Origin: Chondromyces crocatus
Lineage (GTDB): Bacteria > Myxococcota_A > Polyangia > Polyangiales > Polyangiaceae
Assembly: GCF_001189295.1 (NCBI RefSeq)
Contig: NZ_CP012159.1
Location: forward strand, 3,794,973 to 3,858,972
Direction: 5' to 3'
DNA length: 64,000 nucleotides
A model generated the notes under the pieces. It searched no databases, was not told the origin of the DNA, and saw nothing but the letters and a program-made list of their open reading frames with translations. Below are positions 1-7,825 of this stretch, one piece after another. How positions within the stretch are numbered: the stretch's first letter is position 1; every line of letters starts with the position of its first letter. The position numbers and the translations under genes were made by a program.

Positions 1-1325
1 CTGGAGAGGACCACGCCCACGCCGATGACGGACGCGAGGACGCCACCCACCGCCCAGGGGAGGAGCCGGCGCATGCCGCTCGGTGCCGCGGCGGGAGCGC
101 CACTCGGAGGTCGCGGTCTGGGGCCCAGGGAGTCGGTGATGGGGGGCGGGACGAAGACGGGCGCGCCCGGGGGAGGTTGCGAGCTGGCGTCGGGTGAGAG
201 CAGGCCCGGGTAGGCGATCGGGTTCGTGGGCGGGGCGGAGTGCGGACCCGAGTGCGCGCCGGAGTAGGTGCCGGAGTAGTTCCCCGTGTAGTTCGCGCCG
301 TAGTTGACGGAGGCGGTCGAGTGCTCGCCGCTCGTCGCGAGCGAGGGGCGCGAGCTGCGGCTGTAGTTGCCCGCGACCGCCGGCAAGACGTCGTTCGTGT
401 CCGTCAACGTCGCGCCACCCGTGCGCTTCAACGCGATGAGGACGTCGTTCATCGAGGCGAAGCGGGCCCTCGGGTTCTTGTCGAGGCACCGGTAGATGAG
501 CCCCTCCATGGCAGGAGAGATGGCGAGCCCCGGGTAGACTTCGTGCATCGGCGGCACGGCGTCGTGCACGTGGGCCATGAGCGTGCTGACGCTGGCGCCA
601 CGATCGAACGGGACCTGGCCGGTCAGCATCTCGTACATCATCACGCCGAGCGCGTAGACGTCCGTGCGCGCAGAGATCTCGCCGCCGGTGATCTGCTCGG
701 GCGCCATGTACTTCGGCGAGCCCATGAACAGCCCTTGCTGGGTGAGGTCCTGGCCGCTCTCGACGTCCTTCACCAGGCCGAAGTCGAGGACCTTCACATG
801 GTCCTGCTCGTCTTCGTGGGTGACGAGCAAGACGTTGCCCGGCTTGAGGTCGCGGTGCACGACACCGAGGCCGTGCGCTTCGCGGAGAGAGCGGCAGATC
901 TGTCGCGCGATGTACGAGGTGCGCTGCTCGTCGAAGGGACCTTCCTCGCGGAGGGCGCGGTGCATGGTCCTGCCCTCGATGTACTCCATCGCGATGTAGT
1001 AGATGTCGTCGCTCTGCCCGTAGTCGAAGACGGTGACCGTGTTCGGGTGGGTGAGCTTGGAGGCCGTCGCGGCTTCGAGGACGAAGCGGCGGTGGAACTC
1101 GGGATCGCGATCGCCGTCGTACTTGGGGCTGAGGACCTTGAGGGCGCAGATGCGTCCGAGCGGCGCTTGCTCGGCGCGGTAGACCTTGCCCATGCCACCA
1201 CGCGCGATGACACTGACGATCTTGAAGCGATCGTTGATCACGCGACCGATGAGCGGATCCGACAGAGCAGCACCCTTCGGCGAGGTCGAGCTGCCAGTTC
1301 CCTCTCGCTGGCGGTCGTCGGACAT
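1..1325 (-). CDS. Ser/Thr protein kinase, C-terminus cut by window edge
   Basis: Hanks-type protein kinase that phosphorylates Ser/Thr on partner proteins, probably membrane-anchored with the kinase domain in the cytosol. Reading from the ATG at 1325, a glycine-rich loop (IARGGMGKVYRA, about residues 40-51), the ATP lysine (CALKVL, K63), the catalytic HRDLKPGN (H156) and DFG (D181) are all intact, followed by MAPEQ and a normal C-lobe. A Ser/Gly/Asn/Pro-rich linker follows, then a hydrophobic segment (LLPWAVGGVLASVIGVGVV) that runs into the window edge and is read as a single transmembrane helix. At least 441 residues are visible; the outer part is missing. It lies 310 bp downstream of a lipoprotein gene on the same strand. 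Kinase identity is certain; substrate and extracellular sensor are unknown. Confidence 0.95.
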   Translation of the reverse strand, partial: MSDDRQREGTGSSTSPKGAALSDPLIGRVINDRFKIVSVIARGGMGKVYRAEQAPLGRICALKVLSPKYDGDRDPEFHRRFVLEAATASKLTHPNTVTVFDYGQSDDIYYIAMEYIEGRTMHRALREEGPFDEQRTSYIARQICRSLREAHGLGVVHRDLKPGNVLLVTHEDEQDHVKVLDFGLVKDVESGQDLTQQGLFMGSPKYMAPEQITGGEISARTDVYALGVMMYEMLTGQVPFDRGASVSTLMAHVHDAVPPMHEVYPGLAISPAMEGLIYRCLDKNPRARFASMNDVLIALKRTGGATLTDTNDVLPAVAGNYSRSSRPSLATSGEHSTASVNYGANYTGNYSGTYSGAHSGPHSAPPTNPIAYPGLLSPDASSQPPPGAPVFVPPPITDSLGPRPRPPSGAPAAAPSGMRRLLPWAVGGVLASVIGVGVVLS

Positions 1326-1391
1326 GATCTGCGCGCTCCCCGCGCGGTTCAAGAAGGAGACGTGGCGGGGCTGACAACCGCCTCCGTCGCA

Positions 1392-1420
1392 GTCTGACCG
1401 AGGCGGCTCCGGCGTGTCAA
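1392..1420 (-). promoter_or_regulatory. Candidate sigma-70-type promoter for the kinase
   Basis: In the 310-bp gap 1326-1635 the minus strand shows a perfect -35 hexamer TTGACA (plus positions 1415-1420), 17 bp, then TCAGAC (1392-1397) as a poor -10. The predicted transcript would start about 60 nt before the kinase ATG. The rest of the gap holds no supportable gene or strong terminator. The weak -10 keeps confidence low. Confidence 0.3.
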
Positions 1421-1635
1421 TCTGTCGACATCTCCTTCCTGTACGCACACCGGCAGGAGGGTCATGGCGACCGGGATGGCAGGTGACCTTTCCGTGATAG
1501 CGGCAGCCCAGCCGGGCGATGGCGGCCGGCCTGCGCGGAGGCATCCGGCGCTGGAGCCGAGCTGTCTCGAGGAAACGGTCTGGGGTTGGACGTAAGGGGA
1601 AACGCGAGCGATGATCCGCTTCTGCGGAGGCCGCG

Positions 1636-2874
1636 TTACCGTCGGGCCAGAACGACGAAGGTGGTGACGCCGCCTGGAAGGGTCAGGCCCACCCAGACCC
1701 GGTTGTCCTCGTCGGTGGTCAGCGCGAGGGCCGTGTTCGGGGTGGTGAGGCGGAGGACCTCGGCAGGCTCACCCTGGGGCTGCACCGTGGCGCCCGACGT
1801 GTAGGGGGTCGCCAGCGGGTCGAGGTAGTCATAGGTCGCGGGATCCGTCGGCTGGAAGACGACGAGGCCGGGAGCGTCCCCTTCGGGGGCCATGGCGGCC
1901 AGCGCGTCCCCAAAGCCAGGGAGCTCGAACAGCGTGGTCCCCTGGGTGGCCCCCGCACCACGAGCCACCTGCCCGGCTGCGTAGGCCCGCGCTTCCTGAC
2001 CGTCCGAGAACGTCGGGAGGATGGCGAAGGCGTTGCCGGCGCGGTCGATGGTGAGCGGTCCGGAGAAGTCACCCCAGCTGTCGACCTCGACGGGGGCGGA
2101 GCAGGTGGCGTCGCCCTCGGGCAAGAAGCGCGGGTTCTGATCGGCCGTCCCGCAGCTGTCGGCGGCATACAGCGCGTTGGCGCCGCTGGCGCCTTCGCCG
2201 AGCAAGGAGAGGCCCGTGTAGAGCAGGCGCCCTGCCAGGGCCGTCGCTGCATAGAAGCCGTTCACGGTGTACCGCTCCGTGACGGTGTCGTTGGTGACGA
2301 GGAGGAGCTCCCCTTCGGTGTTGGGGAAGGCGCCCGTCCAGGAGAGTGCGGTCCAGTCGAAGAAGGGGAGGTCGAGCGCCTGGCCTCCGAAGTATGAGCC
2401 CGCCGGGGTTCCGGTCTCGATCGTCGTCACCGTGGAGGTCATGGCGCCGGTCGCGCCGGCCGGTGGCGAGAGGCGTACGAGATGCGCGGGGTCTCCGTGC
2501 TGGTTGTCCACCTCCAGGAGGAGGGGGCCGCCATGTCGGCCCCAGGTGACCGAGCCGAGGGAGACGTCTGCGGTGTAGACGCCGACCGCACAGAGCGTCG
2601 AATCCACGATCGAGAAGGCGTCCGCGTAAGTCGAAGGATCGAGGCAATCGCCGCTGTCACCCCCCGCGCCGCCCGTGCCGCCTGCGCCGCCTGCCCCGGC
2701 GCCTCCCGCGCCGCCCTGGCTGCTGGTCGATGCACCCGAGCCGCCCGAGCCATCCTCGTCGCCTCCTCCGCATCCGCTGGCGGCGGAGACACCCACGGCC
2801 ACCATGGCGCACAGCCCGATCGACGTCCAGGAGAGGTCCCAGCGACCGCCCCGCATGCTTCTTTGCCGTCCCAT
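1636..2874 (-). CDS. Secreted lipoprotein of unknown function under a B12 riboswitch
   Basis: Predicted 412-residue lipoprotein. The ATG at 2874 is chosen because GGAAAGGA lies 8 nt upstream; longer frames run into the riboswitch. An N-terminal signal with a basic n-region and hydrophobic core ends in a lipobox (VSAASGC, C35), then a Gly/Ala/Ser linker to about residue 75, typical of myxobacterial lipoproteins. The mature part is rich in beta-type segments with Trp/Gly turns (VTWGRHGGPLLLEVDNQ, LTIDRAGNAFAIL, NRVWVGLTLPGG) and suggests a propeller-like fold, but no family was recognised. A clear cobalamin riboswitch lies in the leader (3010-3210), so expression should fall or rise with adenosylcobalamin. 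No other B12 gene is visible nearby. A role in B12 or cobalt acquisition at the cell surface is inference only. Confidence 0.85.
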   Translation of the reverse strand: MGRQRSMRGGRWDLSWTSIGLCAMVAVGVSAASGCGGGDEDGSGGSGASTSSQGGAGGAGAGGAGGTGGAGGDSGDCLDPSTYADAFSIVDSTLCAVGVYTADVSLGSVTWGRHGGPLLLEVDNQHGDPAHLVRLSPPAGATGAMTSTVTTIETGTPAGSYFGGQALDLPFFDWTALSWTGAFPNTEGELLLVTNDTVTERYTVNGFYAATALAGRLLYTGLSLLGEGASGANALYAADSCGTADQNPRFLPEGDATCSAPVEVDSWGDFSGPLTIDRAGNAFAILPTFSDGQEARAYAAGQVARGAGATQGTTLFELPGFGDALAAMAPEGDAPGLVVFQPTDPATYDYLDPLATPYTSGATVQPQGEPAEVLRLTTPNTALALTTDEDNRVWVGLTLPGGVTTFVVLARR

Positions 2875-3009
2875 TGCTGCTGTCCTTTCCGGGCGCCACA
2901 CCGCGCCGTTCCACACGGTCGACTCCGTGCTCGGGGCAGCGCGCGGCCAGGCGAGGACAGGGCGAGACCTGATGCCCGCCGCATGCTCCACCCCGGAGCC
3001 GCGGACGGT

Positions 3010-3210
3010 CTCATGCAGCAGGTTTCCTGGCTCCCGGATCGTCCTCCAGCGGTCCTTCCCAGAGGCGGCGCTTCCTTGAAAGAAAGGCGCCGGAGCTCCA
3101 GTGGATGTTCCGCCTTCGTCCCCGGTCACAGTGGCGGGGGCCGCGCCGGTCTCTCACCGGCTTCCCTGTTGGCTGGCGCGAGGCGTCGCTGCGAGGACGA
3201 CTGCCGCCCG
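3010..3210 (-). promoter_or_regulatory. Cobalamin (adenosylcobalamin-type) riboswitch
   Basis: Read on the minus strand, the leader contains the conserved core of the RF00174 class in order: AACAGGGAAGCCGGTG and the pairing GACCGGC, then CCCCCGCCACTGTGA (plus 3126-3140 region), CCACTGG, CTGGGAAGGACC, and the diagnostic 3' end GAGCCAGGAAACCTGC (plus 3018-3034). All five blocks are in the right order and spacing. A perfect 7-bp hairpin with CCCGGGC arms lies just 5' (3206-3225). About 135 nt separate the aptamer from the ATG at 2874, enough for an expression platform, but no U-tract terminator is evident, so control of ribosome access or Rho is more likely. Boundaries are approximate to about 10 nt. 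Confidence 0.92.
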
Positions 3211-3298
3211 GGACGAGCCCCGGGCATCGGTCGGCCGACACGGCTGTGCCTCGCGCCCACTGCGCGAGATCGGCAGGCCCGACAGGCCTGCACCCGCG

Positions 3299-3327
3299 AC
3301 CTAGTTCAGGTCACGGTAGAGCGTCAA
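3299..3327 (-). promoter_or_regulatory. Candidate promoter of the riboswitch transcript
   Basis: Minus strand TTGACG (3322-3327), 17 bp, CTAGGT (3299-3304) upstream of the cobalamin aptamer. The -35 has one mismatch to the consensus; the -10 is weaker. Position about 85 bp before the aptamer fits. The remainder of the divergent gap up to the kinase start at 3555 should also hold that gene's promoter, which was not identified. Confidence 0.4.
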
Positions 3328-3554
3328 GCGCTCCGATCGGTGTCCTGGCGTCCCAGGCGTGCTGCAGGGGGCTTCCGGTGCGGGTTGGGTGGAGCCGGCC
3401 TCATGGGGATGGAAACTTCGAAGGCCGAAGGGTAGGAGGAGGGTAACGCCGGCACGTCTCTTCTCTGTAACGACTCGTTGCGCTTGTCGCTCAGATAGAC
3501 GACGCTGTCGCCCAGGTTGGTGTCGGCACGCACCGGCGTTGAGGCTCTACCGTT

Positions 3555-5252
3555 TTGACTGAGGCCGTGACCAAGACGTCTCCCCCTCCCATCACTGCCG
3601 GAACGGTCATCAATGACCGTTACGAGATCCGTCAGAGCCTTGGTAAAGGCGGCATGGGCGAGGTCTTCCTGGCATTCGATCGCTCCACCCAGCAAACGGT
3701 GGCGCTCAAGGTCGTGCGTGAAGAGTCGCGCATGCCCGGAGACGACGAGGCGCTTCGTCAGGAGCTGCTGCTCGCGCGATCGGTCGGCCACCCCAACGTC
3801 TGCCGCGTCCATGACCTGGCGCCGAGCCTCTGGGGCCCGATCCTGGTCATGGAGCAGATCCCTGGCCAGACGCTGCACACGCACATCCGCAAGCGGAAGG
3901 CGCAAGGGGGGTACTCCGCCGACGAGTTCCGCAAGATCGCGAGCGAGGTCTGCAACGGTCTTGCGGCGATCCACGCCCAGGGGCTGGTGCACGGTGACCT
4001 GAAGCCCGGCAACGTGATGGTCTCCGAGGGGCGGACGGTGATCCTGGACTTCGGCTTCGCTCAGGAGCGCGCGCGTGCTTCGGCGCGCAAGCCGGGGGCG
4101 CCGCCCGACGGCGGGACGCCGAACTACATGTCCCCGGAGCGGTTGCGCAGTGGTGGTGCCAGCCCCGAAGACGATGTGTACGCGATGGCCCTGACGCTCT
4201 GGGAGATGTGGACCTGCCGCGTCCCCGAGCCTGGCTACAAGCCGCGGGTCAAGCCGATGAAGCAGCAGATCATGTTCGATGTGCCGGCAGGCCTGTCGCA
4301 TGACGAGATCCGGCAGATCTTCCGCGGTCTCAACGAAGACCCGACGATGCGCCCGCAGGCGCGTCACATGCGGTTCTTCAACCCGTCGCAGCTGACGACG
4401 AGCCCCATCCAGCTACCGCGAGAGCGTCTCGATCCAGGTCCGCCGCCGGGTGGCGCGCTTCGGACGAACTTCACGCCTGGCGCGCAGTCGTTGCTGGTCA
4501 GCTACGCGAGCAACGCGCCGGACATCGTGGGGACGCTGCTGCCGCTGGACAAGTCGGTGATCACCATCGGGCGGCGGAGCGATCAAGACATCGTGCTCTC
4601 GGAGGCGACGGTCTCGGGAGCGCACGCGACGCTCCGGTGGCAGACGGGGACGTGGCTCGTCGAGGATCACGGGAGCACCAACGGGACGTACGCCGACTTC
4701 AACTACGAGCGGAAGACGCAGGTGTCGCTGCTGCATGGCGGCGAGGTGCAGCTCGGCGAGTGTCGGCTGAAGCTGGTCACCTTCGGCTCGGACTCGCCGC
4801 ACCACAAGAAGGCGAAGCAGTACCTGGCGAAGCGAGACGGGCTCACGGGGTTGCTCGTGCGCGAGCATCTGATGAAGGCCATCGACGAGGATGGACTCTT
4901 CGCAGAGTGGGCCGAGGTGCCGATGCAGATTGCGCGCTTCGAGCTGCGGGGGCCGAACCGGCAAGTGAGCGAGCGGCCGACCATCCTGGAGATGCTCGCG
5001 CTGCGCAAGGCGGCGCAGCGGGTCATCGACTTGACCGAGATGCTGCTGCTCAGCCTGACGCCGGCGGTCGCGGGCCGTACGGGGCCCCTCAAGTTTGCGG
5101 TCTCGGTGGTGGGGCCGAGCCTCGAAGAGGCGCGCCACGTCGTGGAGCAGGTCGTGGCGCAGGTTCAAGGGACCTTGCCCGAAACGCTGGAGCTGGCGGC
5201 CACATTGGTGAAGTTCGAGCCCGGGCGACCCGCCCGGACGCTGGTGGATTGA
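3555..5252 (+). CDS. Ser/Thr kinase with FHA domain and degenerate GGDEF-like tail
   Basis: Cytosolic 565-residue kinase, no membrane segment seen. The kinase domain spans about 22-290: glycine loop GKGGMGEVFL, K52 (VALKVV), VHGDLKPGN with D148, DFG at 165-167, NYMSPERL. The HRD arginine is replaced by Gly (HGD), making this a non-RD kinase. An FHA domain follows at about 312-410 (ITIGRRSDQDIVLS, SGAHATLRW, GSTNGTY), which binds phosphothreonine peptides. Residues 420-565 open with RDGLTGLLVREHLMKA, resembling the DxLTGLxNR start of GGDEF domains, but no GGDEF signature is present. The start is TTG at 3555; GTG at 3567 is equally possible, neither with a good Shine-Dalgarno. It is followed 12 nt later by a membrane protein gene, so an operon is likely. 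Substrates unknown. Confidence 0.93.
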   Translation: MTEAVTKTSPPPITAGTVINDRYEIRQSLGKGGMGEVFLAFDRSTQQTVALKVVREESRMPGDDEALRQELLLARSVGHPNVCRVHDLAPSLWGPILVMEQIPGQTLHTHIRKRKAQGGYSADEFRKIASEVCNGLAAIHAQGLVHGDLKPGNVMVSEGRTVILDFGFAQERARASARKPGAPPDGGTPNYMSPERLRSGGASPEDDVYAMALTLWEMWTCRVPEPGYKPRVKPMKQQIMFDVPAGLSHDEIRQIFRGLNEDPTMRPQARHMRFFNPSQLTTSPIQLPRERLDPGPPPGGALRTNFTPGAQSLLVSYASNAPDIVGTLLPLDKSVITIGRRSDQDIVLSEATVSGAHATLRWQTGTWLVEDHGSTNGTYADFNYERKTQVSLLHGGEVQLGECRLKLVTFGSDSPHHKKAKQYLAKRDGLTGLLVREHLMKAIDEDGLFAEWAEVPMQIARFELRGPNRQVSERPTILEMLALRKAAQRVIDLTEMLLLSLTPAVAGRTGPLKFAVSVVGPSLEEARHVVEQVVAQVQGTLPETLELAATLVKFEPGRPARTLVD

Positions 5253-5264
5253 CGCAGTAGCGCG

Positions 5265-5891
5265 ATGAACAGGCCGCTCTTTCCTTCCAGCCCTCCCTCG
5301 CAACCGTCTCCCTACCGCTACCTCGGTCGTGGCGGGGGTGATCGACCGGTCCGTCTTCAGATCATCATCGCGCTCGTGGCGGGTCTGATCCTCGTGGCGG
5401 TGCCGCTCTATCTCTGGCGACGACCGCGGCCCGAGCCGATCCCCACAGCGGATGCTGCGCAGGCCAATGCCAGCGTGCTGGCGCTCCCGATCCCGCTGCC
5501 GGAGACGTCCACGCCAGCAGCGGTGACGCTGTCTCCGTTCACCACAATCCGTTGCGAGAATCCTGGTCCTGGCAAGACGGCGCCAGAGCGTTGCGATCAC
5601 GTGACGTTCTTCGAGGATGCGCTGTCACGCGCCATCCGCGAGAACGCGAGCTGTGCACCGTCTGGGAAGACGCCTGTCACCGTGAGCTTCGTCCTGGAAA
5701 TGGATTTCCGACGCAAGCGGACCAACCTCTATTCGGGCAAGTCGAGCACCATCAAGCGCGCCAAGGCGAAGGAGCTGATCAAGTGCATCGACCGTGCGAT
5801 GCCGAAGCCCGACTGGGGGACGATTCCGCATCAGTACGTGAAGTACAAGGTCAACGTCATCGCCACGTACCCGCCGGACACGTCCCTGTAA
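5265..5891 (+). CDS. Single-pass membrane-anchored protein, unknown function
   Basis: A 208-residue protein with a Pro-rich cytosolic N-terminus, one hydrophobic helix at about 31-50 (LQIIIALVAGLILVAVPLYLW) followed by WRRPRP, then a Pro/Ala linker and a C-terminal domain at about 90-208. The tail contains CDHVTFFEDALSRAI, TVSFVLEMDFRRKRTN and KELIKCIDRAMPKPDW. The pattern of a paired-cysteine region ending in a beta strand vaguely recalls the AgmX/PglI C-terminal domains of myxobacteria, but that is not firm. It starts 12 nt after the FHA kinase and its 3' end overlaps the next gene by 109 nt, so it is probably co-expressed with both and may be a substrate or anchor for the kinase (inference). 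Confidence 0.8.
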   Translation: MNRPLFPSSPPSQPSPYRYLGRGGGDRPVRLQIIIALVAGLILVAVPLYLWRRPRPEPIPTADAAQANASVLALPIPLPETSTPAAVTLSPFTTIRCENPGPGKTAPERCDHVTFFEDALSRAIRENASCAPSGKTPVTVSFVLEMDFRRKRTNLYSGKSSTIKRAKAKELIKCIDRAMPKPDWGTIPHQYVKYKVNVIATYPPDTSL

Positions 5892-7825
5892 CCAGAGCGC
5901 TTCGGGCACGCGGCGTCGTCCGGGCGATCCTGGTCGCGGGCTCTCTTCTCCTCCTCACGAAGCCGGGAGAGGCCGATGAGGGGACGGTCGCTCCGCGCCC
6001 TGCCGTCGTGCAACCGCGTCCCGGTGTGGCGCCTCCACGAGCACCCGGTGCGGGGCAGCTCCCACCCGAGCCGAGCGCTGCGGGCGCCGGCGCGCTCGCG
6101 GGGGCCCCGACGGCCGCCACGGATGCGCCGCTGCAGCTGCGCTACTCCCCTTACGAGGTCGAGACGATCCGGCGCGCGCTGGCGCGTCTCGACGCCTCCA
6201 TCGACTCGGAGCCAGAAGGGAAGATCATCGAGGGGATCGAGATCATCCCGCTCGAGGTCTTCGAAGATCGCGATCCGGCGCCTGCGTTCGTCAACTGGTT
6301 CCACTCGACGTCGCGGCCGTTCGTGCTGCGGCGCGAGATGCTGCTTCGTTCGGGTGAGCCCTATCGGCAAGTCCTCGCCGACGAGACGGCGCGCAATCTG
6401 AGAGGGCGGAATCAGCTCTCGCTCGTCCTCGTGTTTCCGGTCCGGGGCAGCAGCCCCGATCGGGTGCGCATGGTGGTGGTCACCAAGGACGTGTGGAGCC
6501 TGCGGCTGAACTCGAACTACCGTTTCGCTGCGGGGAGGCTGGAGTACCTCCTGCTCCAGCCCAGCGAACAGAACCTGCTGGGGACCCACAATTCCATCGC
6601 GGCGCAGATGCTCATGGACCCGGCGACCGTCTCACTGGGCGGGAGCTACACGATGCCCTACGTGGGGGGCAGCCGGATCGTTCTCAGCACCGACGCCAAC
6701 GTGATCCTGGGACGCGACAGCGGCGAGGTCGAGGGGTCCTTCGGGTCGTTCAGTTACGGTCAGCCGCTCTACGCCACCATCGCGGAGTGGTCGTGGGGGG
6801 CGGTCGTGAGCTGGCGAGAAGAGATCACCCGACGCTTCGTCGCAGGGCAGGTGGCCACCTTCGATGCGGATGCCACGCCGGAAGAGGACGACATCCCGTT
6901 CCGATACCGGAGCTCTGTGCTCGGGGGGAGCTATACGGTCACCAGGAGTTTCGGTCGCCTGCTCAAGAACGATTTCTCGCTCGGGATCCAGGCGAGTCGC
7001 CGAGTGTATCGGGCCGGTGACCTGTCGAATTTCGATCCTGATGCGCGTCGAGAGTTTCTTCGTCGAGCCGTCCCGACGAGCGACACACGCATCGGACCCG
7101 CGTTCGAGTACCACACCTATTCGGCGCACTTTCGACGGGTGCTGGATCTGAACACGCTGGGGCTCCAGGAGGATTTCCGGATAGGACATGATGTGTCGCT
7201 GAAGCTCTATCCGGTGCTCCAGGGGCTCGGATCGACGCGCAACTTCGCGGGCGTGGCCGTGGCGGCGGGCTACACGGTGCCGCTCGGCGACGGTCTGGCG
7301 CGACTCGTGGTGGAGAGCGTCACGGAGGCCGAGCCGTCCCGGATCGCGGATGGCTCGATCCAGATCGCTGGCCGTATCCATACGCCTCACTTCGGGATCG
7401 GGAGGCTGGTGTTCGATGCCGTCCTGATGCACCGCTACCGCAACTACATGAACCGGCTCACGCAGCTCGGCGGGGAGTCGCGCCTTCGTGGGTACGCGAC
7501 CGGGGAGTTCATCGGTCCCGACATGTTCGCTGCCAACCTGGAGTTTCGCAGCGTGCCCCTGGAGATCTGGTCCGTGCAGCTCGCGGGGGCTGCGTTTTTC
7601 GATGTGGGGGATGCGTTCAGGGGCTTCGACGACTTCAGGGTCAAGCAATCGACAGGGGTGGGGTTGCGTATCCTGTTTCCACAGCTCGACCGGACGGTGA
7701 TCCGGGCCGACTGGGGATTCCCCCTCACGCGCGGTTACGTGGCGAGAGATTCCTTCCCTGGAGACATCATCGTCACCTTCGGGCAGGCGTTTCAGCTCCC
7801 TGCCCCGTCGGTGTCTTCTCTGTAG
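5783..7825 (+). CDS. Omp85/BamA-like outer-membrane beta-barrel protein
   Basis: Predicted outer-membrane barrel of 680 residues. GTG at 5783 is chosen because AAGGAG lies 8 nt upstream and no in-frame ATG precedes the signal sequence; the start lies inside the upstream gene. A hydrophobic stretch (VVRAILVAGSLLLL) near residues 46-60 would act as signal sequence after an unusually long n-region. A Pro-rich linker is followed by a POTRA-like segment (about 148-240) and then a barrel with alternating polar/apolar strands. The loop motif SRLRGYATGEF near residue 567 matches the conserved (V/L)RGY of Omp85 loop 6, and IRADWGFPLTRG plus FGQAF near the end fit terminal strands. Members insert or translocate outer-membrane proteins or lipids. 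The 3' end overlaps the convergent lipoprotein gene by 53 bp. Confidence 0.82.
   Translation: MHRPCDAEARLGDDSASVREVQGQRHRHVPAGHVPVTRALRARGVVRAILVAGSLLLLTKPGEADEGTVAPRPAVVQPRPGVAPPRAPGAGQLPPEPSAAGAGALAGAPTAATDAPLQLRYSPYEVETIRRALARLDASIDSEPEGKIIEGIEIIPLEVFEDRDPAPAFVNWFHSTSRPFVLRREMLLRSGEPYRQVLADETARNLRGRNQLSLVLVFPVRGSSPDRVRMVVVTKDVWSLRLNSNYRFAAGRLEYLLLQPSEQNLLGTHNSIAAQMLMDPATVSLGGSYTMPYVGGSRIVLSTDANVILGRDSGEVEGSFGSFSYGQPLYATIAEWSWGAVVSWREEITRRFVAGQVATFDADATPEEDDIPFRYRSSVLGGSYTVTRSFGRLLKNDFSLGIQASRRVYRAGDLSNFDPDARREFLRRAVPTSDTRIGPAFEYHTYSAHFRRVLDLNTLGLQEDFRIGHDVSLKLYPVLQGLGSTRNFAGVAVAAGYTVPLGDGLARLVVESVTEAEPSRIADGSIQIAGRIHTPHFGIGRLVFDAVLMHRYRNYMNRLTQLGGESRLRGYATGEFIGPDMFAANLEFRSVPLEIWSVQLAGAAFFDVGDAFRGFDDFRVKQSTGVGLRILFPQLDRTVIRADWGFPLTRGYVARDSFPGDIIVTFGQAFQLPAPSVSSL

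Noticed and set aside
2875-3129. N-terminal extension of the lipoprotein gene to 3129
   Set aside because: It would read through the cobalamin aptamer; the start at 2874 has a good ribosome-binding site and a signal peptide.
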